Below are positions 11,986 to 24,836 of a DNA stretch of 64,000 bases, piece after piece. Origin of the DNA: Gonatopus flavifemur (Eukaryota > Arthropoda > Insecta > Hymenoptera > Dryinidae); NCBI GenBank assembly GCA_018340375.1, contig JAFFJZ010000020.1, forward strand, positions 2,294,001-2,358,000, in the 5' to 3' direction. The translations under genes were made by a program, and so were the position numbers. Position 1 is the stretch's first letter; every line of letters starts with the position of its first letter. A model generated the notes under the pieces. The model saw nothing but the letters and a program-made list of their open reading frames with translations. It did no database searches and was not told the origin of the DNA.

Positions 11986-13204
11986 TCCAGAACAACATTG
12001 CTCAGTACTGACAACAGAATGGGTAGCTCTTATAATGGCTTCAGATGTAATCATGAATGATCCTAGTCACAATTATATTATTTTTACAGACTCTATGAAA
12101 GCCTTGAACAGCCTTAATATATTCGCGAATGTAAGAGAGTGTAGTGATTATTATAATATATTATTGATCAACAAGCTGGATAAAGTTATCAAAAGTTTGA
12201 AAGTATTTGACAACAAATTATTTCTAATCTGGATTCCTTCGCATAAACGTATTTAGGGGAACGAATATGTAGACAGACTAACTAAAAGCGGCTGTGATAA
12301 TGCACCGAATTGTGATGCGTTTAAAATTCAAATAGGAGATTTATATAATAACTGTCAAAATCATATTTATGCAGAACAACAAAGATACTTAACGCAAGGC
12401 TGTAACAAAGAAAAAGGTTCACACTATTTTAGATATTACTACGACAAGTCGGGTAAAATCTGGTTTGAAAAATGAAAAGTAAACCTAGGAAGTACATTGT
12501 TCTATTTAATCGTCTGAGAGCGAATCATTATAATTCAAAACAATCCCTCTAGAGAAGAAACATTGTTGATTCTCCTGAGTGTGATTGCGGTCTAGACGAT
12601 GAAACCATCAACCACAAACTTTTTACATGTCCCTTAGTGAGTAAGCATAGAGCCGATTTTATAAGAGATCTTATGAGGAGAGAATATAATCAACCGTTCA
12701 TGTTAGAAGTACTAATTGAAGATATGAATCCTACGATACTCAATGTGATATATAAGTTTATCTGCGATTCTAATATATTATTCTAATATTTCATTTTGAT
12801 CTTTCAGGAAAATGCATACGGTTGGTCTTCTTAAAAAAATTGTTATAAACATTTTGATATTATAAGATAACAAGAGGCTCATTTAGTTATCACTTAAATC
12901 CAGATGTAAGAAATAGTCGTGAGAGATTTATGTATTGATCTTGTAATTGATTTATGTAAACGTCAATGCAATATTTTAAAATTGTGCGCCATAGCTATAA
13001 GTTTCAGGAAACATACTAGAGGTCGCTCAACACCAGGTTCTTGGAAGTGTTTCCTTCATTTTAGACAAAAACCTAAAAAGAACGTGTGACTTATACATAT
13101 GTATCCAAATTTTGTAAGGGCTCGTGGACTATGTGCCAATAATTGCCTATTCAAATTCTGTAACTTTTGAATTTGAATAAACTGATTGAATTGAATTGAA
13201 TATG
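11986..13204 (+). pseudogene. Non-LTR retrotransposon 3' fragment: RNase H domain and tail
   Basis: Broken reading frames translate to an RNase H domain: TEWVAL (acidic site), FTDSMKALNSL, then FLIWIPSHKRI and GNEYVDRLTK, as in I/R1-like elements. A TAG at 12254 replaces the residue between SHKRI and GNE, and a TGA follows near 12472. In another frame comes RKYIVLFNRLRANHYN and a Cys/His cluster (CDCG, then NHKLFTCPL), the usual C-terminal end. The 3' untranslated part finishes in AATAAACTGATTGAATTGAA, a short simple-repeat tail near 13170-13200. The reverse transcriptase is missing: the fragment starts abruptly at the 280-bp array, as expected of 5' truncation. Confidence 0.8.
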
Positions 13205-13370
13205 TCAATAATGTTTTGACAGGTCATAATACGGAAAAATACGAGATGGATGAATTACATTACAGGTTATTATTTATGGCACAGAGTTCAATATGTCAAT
13301 AACGTTTTGACAGCTTATAATACGAAAAATTACGAGATTGATGAATTACAGGTTATTATTACATGATGGA
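13205..13370. repeat. Two-copy ~90-bp tandem duplication
   Basis: CAATAAYGTTTTGACAGSTYATAATACG and the following GATGAATTACA..GGTTATTATT occur twice in a row with small differences. It follows the LINE tail directly. Confidence 0.6.
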
Positions 13371-13451
13371 GAGGTTATTCGTGAAAAAAACAGGAAAAGT
13401 TTGAGAAAGGTATACATCTATTTGCCAAGTTCAGAAAATTGGAAGATCCCT

Positions 13452-15530
13452 AGTGGAAATGAATCATATATGACCCATATATGACCCATATATGATTCCC
13501 ACAAAACACATATGACCATATATGCCCCATATATGCCGCATATATGCCCCATATATGACACATATATGACCCATATACGACCCATATATGCCCCATATAT
13601 GTGGCCGAAGCTTCATTAGTGATATATATAAAGCATATATGGTACCGCGCGCAACATATATGTTTGCAGGAAACGGTCAAAAACATATATGATTCATATT
13701 TGGTATAATTATTTGCTATGTATGGATCATTTCATATCGGATTTTCCAAGAGTTCATAAATATTTTCGGAATGGTTATCCCGAATTCTCTATTGAAGAAT
13801 GTGAGATACGTATCATTTGTTTCTTTTTTCCTTATGCTATTAGGATTTCAGGTTTACAACATATGTCGAAGTTCTTGGTTTCTAAAACCCACTTTTTTTC
13901 AAATGCCTGTATCTTGGAAAGCTTTCAATACAAAAAATTATTACCAAGGCATGGAACTTAGGATTTTGCCTCAACTTTTCACAAAGTCAAGAGGAAATTT
14001 CTTTCCAAGGACGTATTTTGCCGTAATTCGGCGATGGAAATGGAAAGAGTATTTTATTCAAATTCGAATACGTTTGATTTTCAAATTCCACAAGCAAAAC
14101 TAATTTCTGGAACATAACGATAATTTTCGTTTCGTTTTCGAAAATGTTACTCCACGCATTCGAGAGATCTGGACAAAACAAGGGCGGCCTGAGAACACCG
14201 CGTGCTCGATTATTCAAGATTTGTAATGCAGCATAGATACGAGACATTTCATGGACGGATTGATGTGTAATTTCAAGTTATTGAGTTATCTTTTTTGTCT
14301 GGTTTCATTTATATTTCTTGAATGTCGTAGAAAATTACCATTTTCAGAACTGAACCAAGAGTACTGCTATGCACCATAGATCGATCGTGTTTGTTGAATA
14401 AAAAAATTAACCCGTTGAGGTCACACTTCAAAGTACTTACGTAAAGATTACACAGGGTCTTTCGGATCCCAAACCAAAGCAACAGATGCCATTCACGCAG
14501 TCTTTCAAATATTGTTGCAGATTTCTCGGTAAAATTTACATCTCGGTGTCTTTGACAATAACAGAAGGCAGCACAAATTAAAATTTATGACAAGCACTGT
14601 AAGCTACCCTGACGAAAATTTTTGTCATAATTTCTCATAATTTCTCATTGTCCCAATTCATGAAGAAAATATGAGAAAGAACAATAGAATTCCTGATATT
14701 TTCTCCATGAATTGGGACAATGAGAAATTATGAGAAATTATGACAAAAATTTTCGTCAGGGTACGGAACCACAGACTCCCCCCAGAGCCTTTTGGACTCC
14801 TGGTGATCTCAAAGGGCTGAAAATGTCCAAATTCGAATGAACTACCATGTTGACTTCCACCGTAGGAATTCCACTAGACACAAATTGGAAAAAAAAATTT
14901 CACTCAAATTTTTGAAAAGTTCAGAAAAAATCCCAACTTTTATGCCTTATTAGTAATTCCGTGTGTTGAGACCTTTTCGAGATACACGCATTTGAAAAGA
15001 ACTGGATTTGTGAAAACTAGAAGCTCTGACACATTGTAAACCGGTGAACACAATAAAATAAAAAGGAGCAAACAAACAAATTTGACAAGTATCTCATATT
15101 TTTCAACGAAGAATTCAAAAATAATTATTCTAAAAATATTGAGGAACTCATTGTGAATCTGACCTGCAATAACTCATATATGTTTTATATGTGATCCACA
15201 ATTGTTGATCTACCAATTCGGAGTTCATATATGAGCCATATATGGTTTTCGAGAATAAGCGGGAGTTCATATACGTGAAAGAAGTCGCTTCTTCCAAGCG
15301 ACCGGCGGTGGCTCCAGTGAAAGGGGGATGGAGTCCGGTCCCAACGAACCGCGTTCAATTCTCGTAGGAGAGACTTTTTTTATACCCCTCAAAAAATGGA
15401 AATGAATCATACATGGGTCATATATGGGTCATATATGGATCATATATGGTTTATATATGGTCCATATTTGGTTTATATATGGGGCATATATGGGTCATAC
15501 GTGGGTCATATATGGTGCATTTCCACTGGG
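13452..15530. mobile_element. Element with CATATATG-repeat inverted ends
   Basis: The left end AGTGGAAATGAATCATATAT and the right end, whose complement is AGTGGAAATGCACCATATAT, bound arrays of ATATGACCC/GGGTCATAT words (13460-13600 and 15410-15525). The interior has further CATATATG copies (13620-13700, 15175-15270), an unrelated 155-bp MITE at 14607, and sequence with no protein family. Open frames of 80-110 aa at 13689-14247 lack any recognisable domain. The two arrays might instead be two separate elements. Confidence 0.5.
14607..14761. mobile_element. 155-bp palindromic MITE, CCCTGACGAAAATTT ends, TA duplication
   Basis: Near-perfect inverted repeat: CCCTGACGAAAATTTTTGTC pairs with its complement, the arms extend about 60 bp, and TA flanks both sides (14605-14606, 14762-14763). 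The TA target and small size suggest a Tc1/mariner-mobilised MITE. Confidence 0.8.
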
Positions 15531-15618
15531 GCCATTCTACGAAATTCATATGGCATGAAAAGCATACAATACTTGGTGTCCATGGTTCATCAGGATTTCC
15601 AGCTTTCATTTTGAAATA

Positions 15619-16915
15619 CGAGGGTGGATTGATAAGTTTTCGGCCTGACCAAGAGATGGCGCCACTAGGCCTACCTTGAGGTGGCGTTCTATAGTACCAT
15701 CCTTAGATAGCTTGTAGCTATAGTTTCAGTCCGATCGCCATGTTAGTTTAGTTTTGAGAGCACGCTGACCAAGACGCCTCTGTGTTTTTCGTAAAAATGG
15801 AAAAGCTGGAAAATCGTGCTGTCATCAAATACTTTCATTTGAAGGGGTTAACGCCGAAGGAAATTAAAGAAGAGATGGACTCAACACTGGGGACATCCTC
15901 CCCATCATATTCAACCGTTAAGCAGTGGGTTTCCGAGTTTAAAAAGGGTCGTGTGAGCACCTCTGATGAGCCTCGCTCATGACGCCCCATTGAGGTCACA
16001 ACTCCAGATATGATCGAAAAAATCCATCAAATAGTGCTGAAAGATCGCAGATTAAAAGTTCGTGAGATAGCTGAGACCTGTAAGATGTCATATGAACGTG
16101 TACAAAATATTTTGCACCAACATATGTTGTATATGGAAAAGCTCTGTGCAAGATGGGTGCCGCGTTTGCTAACAGTCGACCAAAAATTGATTCGAAAGAA
16201 CATTTCTACCGCCAATTTGGCGTTGTATAAGCGTAATCCAAGCGAATTTTTGCGTCGATTCGTAACCGTTGACGAAACTTGGGTCCACCACCACACTCCT
16301 GAAACCAAAGAACAGTCTAAACAGTGGATTGGACCAGGGGAACCAACTCCAAAGAAGGCAAAAACAATTTTTTCGGCGAACAAGGTTATGGCTACTGTTT
16401 TTTGGGATGCAAGAGGTATTATATACATTGATTACCTTGAAAAGGGTAAAACTATCACTGGTCAATACTACGCAGACTTATTGCAACGTTTGAGCCACGA
16501 AGTGAAAATTAAACGACCTCATTTGGCGAAGAAAAAAATCTTGTTTCATCACGATAACGCACCAGCGCACACGTCAATTGTTGCGATGGCTAAAATCAAC
16601 GATCTGAAGTTTGAATCAATGCCGCACCCTCCCTACTCTCCAGACCTAGCCCCGAGTGACTATTATCTGTTTCCTAACCTCAAAAAATGGCTTGGCGGTA
16701 AGAGATTTGCGGACAATGAAGAAGTAATCGAAGCTGTAAATGGGTATTTTGAGGAGCTTGACGAATCAGTCTATAGAGATGGCATTACTAGACTAGAACA
16801 CCGCTATGAGAAATGTATCAGCCTTGGAGGAGATTATGTTGAGAAATAAAAAAAAAAAAATTCTTAAAAACGTTGTTTTTCTTGGTCAGGCCGGAAACTT
16901 ATCAATCCACCCTCG
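15619..16915 (+). mobile_element. Full-length mariner transposon (1297 bp)
   Basis: Ends CGAGGGTGGATTGATAAGTT and its near-complement at 16896-16915 are inverted repeats of about 30 bp, flanked by TA at 15617-15618 and 16916-16917. Length and single-gene layout are typical of mariner. The two ends remain nearly identical, so the copy is fairly young. Confidence 0.92.
15797..16849 (+). pseudogene. mariner transposase (DD34D), one nonsense codon
   Basis: A DDE transposase that excises and reinserts the mariner at TA sites. One continuous frame of 350 codons is broken only by TGA at 15980-15982 (codon 62), where relatives have Gly after DEPRS, so a single GGA-to-TGA change fits. The N-terminal paired-like helix-turn-helix region (residues 1-110) includes IKYFHLKGLTPKEI and KVREIAETCKMSYERVQNIL. 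The catalytic domain shows WVPRLL, VTVDETWVHH (first Asp), LFHHDNAPAHTS (second Asp) and YSPDLAPSDYYLFP (third Asp), the mariner signature. I chose ATG 15797 because the in-frame extension upstream begins at a non-ATG codon. Inactive as written unless the stop is read through. Confidence 0.93.
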
Positions 16916-17039
16916 TATTTCAAAATTTTTTTCAAGAAATCATTTCTTATTCCTCTCACTTTATTGAAACTGGGTTGAGAAAAATTCTATTACAATCCAA
17001 AGTTATCATTCATTACCTAGATAGATAAATTTTTCAAAT

Positions 17040-17500
17040 ATCGGAAAGATTTCATTTAGATTTCTAAAAGACATCGGATGCAACAGTTTTCATGCTCTGA
17101 AAGATATCTTGAGTGGGAATCTGAAATGCTGCTCAATAATATATCATTTTCCTAATTCGTGATGTTTTCACTGAGAGAAATAATTACTAACACCATGAAA
17201 TTATATTCTTGAATATTTTTAGGAATACACATTTTGTAGGTTCAAGAGAAATTTTCTTGGATTGAGGAAATATGTCGTCAATTCGAGAAGTGAATTCTTA
17301 GTTCCAGAAAAATTTTCTTGTATCAAGACTAGATATGGATGAGAAATCCTTGGAGAAATGGATTTCTCGAACCAAGAGAATATGTTTTTGGCAATAGCCA
17401 ATATTTCTCTCTGTGTAAGGTACCTTATTTGAGATATCTTCTAGACGTACAAAACTGTTGTATGCGATTTCTTTTAGAAGTCTAAAAGAAATCTCTTGAA
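17040..17500. mobile_element. MITE with AGATTTC/CTAAAAG inverted ends
   Basis: TTTCTAAAAGACATCGGATGCAACAGTTTT near 17060 pairs imperfectly with AAAACTGTTGTATGCGATTT and following bases near 17450. A second MITE (17169-17415) sits inside it. Confidence 0.5.
17169..17415. mobile_element. MITE with CACTGAGAGAAATA ends
   Basis: CACTGAGAGAAATAATTA on the left is mirrored by TATTTCTCTCTGTG on the right. The interior repeats TTTTCTTG/CAAGAAAA words. Fragments with the same end occur near 17658 and, by its right end, near 35325. Confidence 0.55.
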
Positions 17501-17759
17501 TGTCTCAAGAATTTTGCTGTCTGGGTGAGATTCTGCGAACAGATTTCCCATTCAATTTTTCGTGTATTGAAAAACTTGATTTGCATCTATGCTGCCTGTA
17601 TATTCTACCTACTCTAGATAAAATGCATGTCAAAGTATATGTATACTTAGAGCCATACACTGAGAGAAAAAAAATCTTAAACCAAGAAAATATTGGATTG
17701 ACCGACTCCAATCCGATATTTTTGTGACGTACACGCAATATTGCGCGCATAATTTTCTA
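17500..17759. other. MITE fragment and unassigned sequence
   Basis: Contains CACTGAGAGAAAAAAAATC near 17658, the end motif of the 17169 MITE, without a right partner. Confidence 0.35.
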
Positions 17760-18011
17760 CATATACATATATATTCTTTTTTTTTGTATATACGCATCAG
17801 CCCTCTCCAACTCCCCATCTACGCCTGTACAATAGTTAGAGTCGTTAGTGATTCCAAAAACATTAAATCGCTACGTGGCGCTGCACGTAGTTTGTAGACT
17901 GTTGATAATTAGTATCTTCCATGACACATCCAAGTATGGTCAAAATGGGGTGAGGTCAGGTTAAATTATACAATACGAGATGAACAAGAAATATCCTCAA
18001 TAAAAATTATA

Positions 18012-21000
18012 ATGCCGACCTGCTGTATCGTACCTGGTTGTACATCGGGTTACAAATCAAATTCACAAAAAATTCGTTTTTTTTCTGTGCCTAAAAACGA
18101 TGAATTACGACAGAAATGGCAAACCGCCATTCGTAGATCGGACATCGTAATCAAACACACACACCGAATTTGTGCGAATCATTTTCATTCAGAAGATTTA
18201 ATATTGAAACGAAGAATTTTGGGCCCAGATAGAATTGTTCTTGGAGAGGTATGTTAGCATGTGATATATTTGAAAATAGATAACCAACTTTTACTTATGT
18301 ATAGAATTCGAATAATGAATACTGTAATATAAATATACATATCAATATTGACATTTGTCATTATGATGCTTAATCATCATTTCCATTACAGAGCCCTTAT
18401 AAGATACCTCGATTGAAGCAAAATACAGTACCTATGCTGTTTCCGTGGTATGAGCCTTCTCAAGATGCTACGTCAACTAACTGTGAACCCGATGAGCTCA
18501 TAGCTGGAGTGGATAAACATGATTGTTCAATCCATCCAACGAGTACATTCCCAGAGGTCATTGATGAACCAGTACCTACGTCAATCTCATTTGATGAGCC
18601 CCGTCAAGATTCTGCATCAACTCAATCCCAACAACTTCATGAACACATGAAAGGCATTGATGAACCTAGTGCTGCAGCAAATTCATTAATGGATTCAATA
18701 AATGAATTCCCTGAGAATATTAATGATGAAAATATGAATTTCACAATAGAAGATATATTCACTGGACTGGTTCCTTTATCAAATTCCTGGTCGATACACA
18801 AATATGAAAATGGAAATGAAAAAGCAGCAGGATTCTCATTATCCAATTTCCAAAACATTAACGGGATTATCGAGGAAGTGAGTTGTAAGCAAGTGTTTGT
18901 GTTACACAATCTGCAGTTACAACTGAAAATCAATGATGTTTTAATAGATGTATCTCAGTACGGGTTCAATAAAAGTATTACAAGTTTCAAAATGTTTGAA
19001 GATACTCTGCGCGCTGTGAATTCAATGAATATTTGCTCCGGGATTGAGTTATGTGATAATTTTAAAGGAATTGATTGTGGTGTAGTATGTATCGATCGCT
19101 TCAAAACAAAGAGACACAAAAATTGCACAATAATTAGTGATAATGTACGGTGTAAGTTTTGTCATCAAGTGAAAAAAACAATGAGGCGTAAACAATTGCG
19201 AATGATGAATCGGCGATCATATAAACGATTGTGCTTGAACAATTTGAATCCAAGTAAGAAAGCGCACATCAGAAAAATCAAACAAAACCTTGTACGTTGT
19301 AAGAAGAAGGAACTTCGTCTTGAACAAAAGAATGAGGGTCTGAGGAAATCATTAGCACACTGCTATAAAGCAATGTCAGTTATCAATAACGAAACTATCT
19401 TCAATACTTTGAGAGAATCAAAAATTCCAAAATATCAACAGAGCGCTGTTTTGGAGATATGGAAATCTTCCAAATGCAAATCACAACAAGGTCATCGCTT
19501 CTCTGAAGATTGGATGATGATATGCCTTTTATTACATATGAAATCTCCAACTACGTATAGATTTCTACAAACAAATAATGTTTTGCCCTTACCATGTCCA
19601 AGCACAATTAGAAGGTAATAAAATATTTTTTTTCTATCTTTGTATGTGAATCTGAAGTTTGAAACAAGATGAACACTAAATGAGATTTGAATATTTATCA
19701 TTTTTCAGAAATTTCTCAGCTACCTATCTCAGCTATCTATCAATACCAAATGTGGTTTTGATGCGAACTTTTCCCAGGTGTTTGAAAACTTTCTTTCTCA
19801 ACAATCCGAGTTGGATAGACGTGGATATCTTCTCCTCGATGAAATTTCAACCCGTGGAAGTATTACTGTCAACTCGAAAACTCTCACATACGTTGGTCTG
19901 AGTGATTTTGGAGAGGAAGATTCTGAACAACAGAGTTTGAACGATAAAGCTAACCATAGTTTGGTATTGATGTTCCAACCATTGGCAGCTTCATACACTC
20001 AACCAATTGCCGTATTTGCATGTAGAGGCCCTGCCAACGGAATAACTCTTGCAAAGTTGGTATTGAAAGCAATAATATTGCTAGAAAAAGCTGGTGCAAA
20101 AGTTCACGGAGTAATCAGTGATGGTGCAAGTACTAATCGTAGATTTTGGAGAGAATTAGGGATCAGCGGAAAAAAACATGGCTTAAAAACTTATTTTCAA
20201 AATCCTTTTGAAAATCACCGTAAAGTTTATGCATTTTCGGACACCCCTCCTCTCATCAAAACAATACGAAATAAGTTATACAATGATGGAGTTCTTCAAG
20301 TTTGTATTAATTAAAATGAAATGTACGAATTTCTATTTTTGCATAGTTCATGTGAAATATTATTTGTAGATGAATCCCGAGCATCCTCTTATATCATGGA
20401 ACCATTTTCGTGTGGTCTGTGAACAAGACCAAGCACTACCTGGGAATGTGCGCTTGTGTCCCAAAATCACAACAAACCATATCAATTTAACCAGCTCAGC
20501 AAAAATGAGGGTTCGACTGGCAGTGCAAGTACGAATGAAATTGTTCAACACTTTTGAATTTATTGTCTGCTAGTTTTCTAAACTCTTCATTTTTCCCCCA
20601 GGTGTTCAGTAACAGCATGGCCAAGGCTTTGGAATTTTCTTCACAGTTTTTACCAGAGCTGGAAGATTGTACAGCAACTATCTCATTCTGTCGATGGATT
20701 AATGATTTATTCGATGCACTAAATCGAAACTCTTTGAGTAATGGAGTCAAAGTAGGCGATAATGATTACATAGTGAGTTATTTTTGTTCAAGTCATGAGA
20801 CAGTCTCTACGGGAACTCAAAAACTTCTTAAATATGCTAGGATTATTGATTGAATTTGTAAAAAATGCGCAGATGAGACTATTTCGAATAAATTCGTCAA
20901 GATCCCTATTGAAAGGTCTTATAAATGCTGATACATTCTGTAAACTCCTGGACAAAAGCACACCAGAATTTCATAGAGAATTTCCATTTTATAAAGTCTT

Positions 21001-23817
21001 TATGAGATTTTCCACGATTGCTTATAAAGCCTGATAAAATCCAATTTTGTGCTCATCAATTCTCATAACGGCATTATAAAATCTCATGAACCCCTAGACA
21101 AATGCTCATATAGAATCTCATCAAGTCGCATAGATTCCATGTATCAGTTTCTATAAGATCTTTTCCATAGGGATATTCATAATCATTCCAAAGAATCTTA
21201 ACTGGAGTTCCTCAGCGTGTTCGTAGGATGTGCTAAACACGTTGGTATATTCAACCTCTTGTGTTGCTTGGGTTTACGATGGCGAAATGACATAATAACA
21301 TTTTCTGTTTTTAATGATGATCCTACATAAATGTATTGTCAATTTTCAGTTGATAGAATCTTGTTTGAAAGATTTGGATGACTGGGAGTCATGCGTGGAA
21401 AATAATAGCTTGGAAAAGTCCTTATTCCTCACAAGGGAGACCGCAGAAGGATTAAGGGTGACCTTACGTTCGACTTTGGACTTGATAGCGGATCTTAATA
21501 ATATCGGTGTTGAGAGTGTGCCGGCTGGAAAAATAAATCAGGATGCTCTTGAGGTTTGGTTAAGACATACTCCAATTCATCGAGAACTTTAATTTTTAAA
21601 TATTTCAACGATCATAAAATTTATGACGGTACCTGTACAGTATGCATAGTGTATGGAGTCATGCTCAATTGATTTTATATTTGTTCCTTCATCGTTGTAC
21701 GATAGAAATTATCAGTTATTAATACCACGTCGTGTGCTTTGTACACCATTTAAATACTGTCAAAAACACCCCCTGCGGAGAATATCAATTATTCCGTGTG
21801 ATCGTTTAGATCTCTAATTAAATGCTTTATTCACAGCATTTTATTCTTCATATACTGAAATATAGATTTAGGTATACCTAAAGGAGAACAAACTGTGCTG
21901 TTATCATATTATGGGGCTAAACAAGCGGAACTAGAATATCTAAGGAATGCTCTTTCTTATGTATGTAGGTATCAATGATCTACAGTCAAACGGAACTCTA
22001 GTTTTTCCTTACTTTCCTGTGTAGTTGAGTTCTTTCCATTACTCTTATTCCTAATACAAGTGTGTCCTGCTAAAACAAGGAAATTTTTTCACTCTTTGAA
22101 TATAATTTCAGTATCAAATGAGGTTCAATAATGAATTACATTTTATTTCGCGGAATTTTATTCAATTTTTCTATTTATATAAAAGAGATCAAAACATTAT
22201 CAGATGCGATATAAATGGTAAAAAAAACGTTTCCAAAAAATCCAAGCAAGTTAAAAAAAACGTTGATAGAAAATTTGCAAATACAATTTGACAAAAAATT
22301 CACTAGTTCTTGGTTTTGTTTGCTGCATTTTGTGAAGACTATTCCCTTCCATACAACAGCTCAGATCTGAAAGAGTTCATAAAAATCTCTCCTAGGTCTC
22401 TATGAGCTCTTTCTGATTTGACATGCTGCATAGGTTGTTGATTTCCATACAAATGTACAGAAATTGAATAGATATAGTAAACCCTGGTGAAAATGACACC
22501 GAGTAGGGAGCGTCATCTGGAATAATCCTACGTTCAAAATGTTTCAGTTTACACTCACTACACGTTTCCTCAACTTTTTATATACTCTTGCTACACGGTT
22601 GACACATTCCTCTTCCACCAGGGAAGTGAGGTGAAAAGACAGACTGGCAGACATACACATCCAGTCAAAATTCAGGGAAAATGAGCTGTAGGCCATTAGG
22701 TATGAAATATCTTGTAGCACAGAATCTCGACTACTGTTCAGTTCATGCGGAATGAATTATTGTGCATTTTAGTTGAATTTTAATTGCATTTGTTATGTCT
22801 CTCTGTGCTTTGGTGAAAATGAAGCGTTGAAGCGCGACGAAAGTGCAACAAAAGCTCAACCTGGAAGCCATCTAAGCGTAACAAAGAGTCACCTAGGCGT
22901 AATCTAGGAGGGAATTGGAACATTTTTTATGCTTCATTTGTTTGAATACCTGCTTCCTTCAATTCTGGATTTTCACCAGGGTGTGTCGTTGCATTCCGCT
23001 TTACTATATTCATAATTATTTCCTATGCAACTTTTGAATGATTTCTTATGAACATTTCTAGCGATTCTTTGGCTCAGTCAGACAAGCAGCAGGTTCCAAC
23101 GATCATCCCACCACTCCTACGTTCCTTCAAATTTACCGAATACTTTCATTGTACAGCGTGATTAAACCTCCGAAAACGGGTAATTGCAGAGTTATCGAAA
23201 ATGAATCAAAACCTCCGTTAATTCTGCCTAATTTGAAAGAGATTTTCAAGAATCAAACAGATCCAAATTCTATAGATCTCTTGAAAGAAAAAATTCGGTT
23301 GGCAGTTAAAGTTGAGGATTGGCATATTGAAAAATTTTTTTATGAACACGATTACTCACTCACGAATGTAGAAGATTCTTTATCTTACTTTACTACAGAG
23401 TATATATCTAGTAATATCTTGAAAACAACAAAGTGCGAAAATTGTTATAACGCTCTCAAAAGTACAGATCCAGATAATTACGGCTGCTTTCCAAATGTAT
23501 TACTTCCTCTGATCGATTCCAAACCATTCAACCTGCCAATTCATCCTAACAAAGGGTTTCAAAATTTCATTATAAGACTGGAGAGTATATTCCAAAAACA
23601 TTGTTCTTCCAAATTTGTTTATGAAGACACAATTAATGATGTCATTGAACATAATTCACTGAAATTCCCTTGTGATGCACATGCACACGACATGATTTCT
23701 TCAATAATACATATTTTTATCCGAATGCGTATACAGAAACATGCTGCTATGTGCAACGTGAACGTTGTTAAAAAAAATCAATTGAAGAAGAAAGAAGCTA
23801 AATTTTGTAAAAATTAG
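18012..23817 (+). CDS. P-element/THAP9-like transposase, seven exons, no visible stop
   Basis: DNA transposase of the P superfamily. Proposed exons: 18012-18248, 18392-19614, 19720-20299, 20370-20528, 20602-20772, 21350-21553, 23062-23817, about 1109 aa. All have GT-AG borders; phases agree (all 0 except phase 2 between exons 2 and 3). Exon 1 is a THAP zinc finger: Cys5, Cys10, Cys54, His57, with Pro27, Trp36 and Phe58. Exon 2 has TVPMLFPW, then a basic, coiled-coil-like stretch. Exons 3-6 form the RNase H-like core: LLLDEIS (Asp527), VISDGAST (Asp621), RVTLRSTLDLI and INQDALE (Glu858). Exon 7 has RFFGSVRQAAGSNDHPTTPT and IKPPKTGNC, the P/THAP9 C-terminal block. It is longer than THAP9 (about 900 aa), mainly in exon 2. 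The exon 3 acceptor at 19718 is chosen for frame; nearby AGs break it. Expression is unknown. Confidence 0.85.
20904..21172. mobile_element. MITE in intron 5 of the P-type gene
   Basis: CCCTATTGAAAGGTCTTATA on the left pairs with the complement of TATAAGATCTTTTCCATAGGG on the right. 269 bp, non-coding, wholly inside the intron between 20772 and 21350. Confidence 0.65.
22482..22981. mobile_element. Element with CCCTGGTGAAAATG ends in intron 6
   Basis: CCCTGGTGAAAATGA at the left and ATTTTCACCAGGG at the right form short inverted ends around 500 bp of non-coding DNA. Inside the 1.5 kb intron 21554-23061. Ends resemble those at 14607 and 35751. Confidence 0.5.
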
Positions 23818-24836
23818 GCGAATTATTGTAAAATTGATCTGGTTACAGATTATTGATGTGTATTTTGTATTTATTTCTATTGTACTCTTCTCATATGGAC
23901 ATTATTTATTTTGGTGGGATATGAGTTGTTTTTGAAAAGAATTTTAAATCGCATGTGGGAACACTTAATTCAAGATTGACAACTATACATGAAAAATGAC
24001 TGAAGTGGATAGAATATGTTGATGGAGTATCCTATAAAAAATGTGAATGCATACAGTTGGATACACACATTTATATAAATTCGTTTCCAGAAACGATTCA
24101 AACTTCAGACATTTCATTATTTAGTGTTTGTAAAATATTTTTCTTTACGCACGATATTCAGTTCTAGTTTCATAATAACTTTCTAATTTGAACTGAAAAA
24201 TGTTTTATCATCTATTTGATGTACCATTCATCATGATGTACATACATTTGTGGTTTATTTATATAAGAAAGAATTTATGCAAGAAAGAATATTCTTTTTG
24301 TTTTACTCGAAAACTTAACTTCGAAAGTTTGAAACTTTGTATGTTATTGAAAATCAAGATATATATTCTTAATGATAGAGGTATATCCAAAAAGTGTGGT
24401 AATTCTGACTGTATTGAGATAGATGTAATGGCAATTGTGGTGAATTGTGCTTCAAAATTGTCCCAGTCTTAAATTTTATCACAAATTGTGGTGAATATGG
24501 CAAGTCATTCCTTTGCGTGTGTGTAATTATCAATCATTCAATTTTCCCTAGAGTATTCACAGATTGGAATTATTGATTAACCGTGTAGTGTAGGATATTC
24601 AGTTGATATGAACAGGAATTTGTTTTCCTCCAATAAATTTTATTTGCGCTGAAGCAATTTTTCATTCAACTCTATTATATTCACTTAATTTCCATTCTGA
24701 AAGAATGGACTTTTATTTGGTTTAATTTAATTATGTTGCCTAAATTTTAGTTACCGTACTAAAGTCTATTTCTGTCAATTCATCATTTTTCCATGTTCAT
24801 ATTTGAATTATGATGAATTTTGAATTGCTAAAATTC
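23818..24836 (+). other. 3' region of the P-type transposon
   Basis: AT-rich, no credible gene. AATAAATTTTATTTG near 24633 could serve as a polyadenylation signal. A 90-aa open frame at 24200-24472 has no family features. Confidence 0.4.

Noticed and set aside
13771..14103. 110-aa open frame in the CATATATG element
   Set aside because: Overlapped by frames on both strands of similar length and without any recognisable motif.
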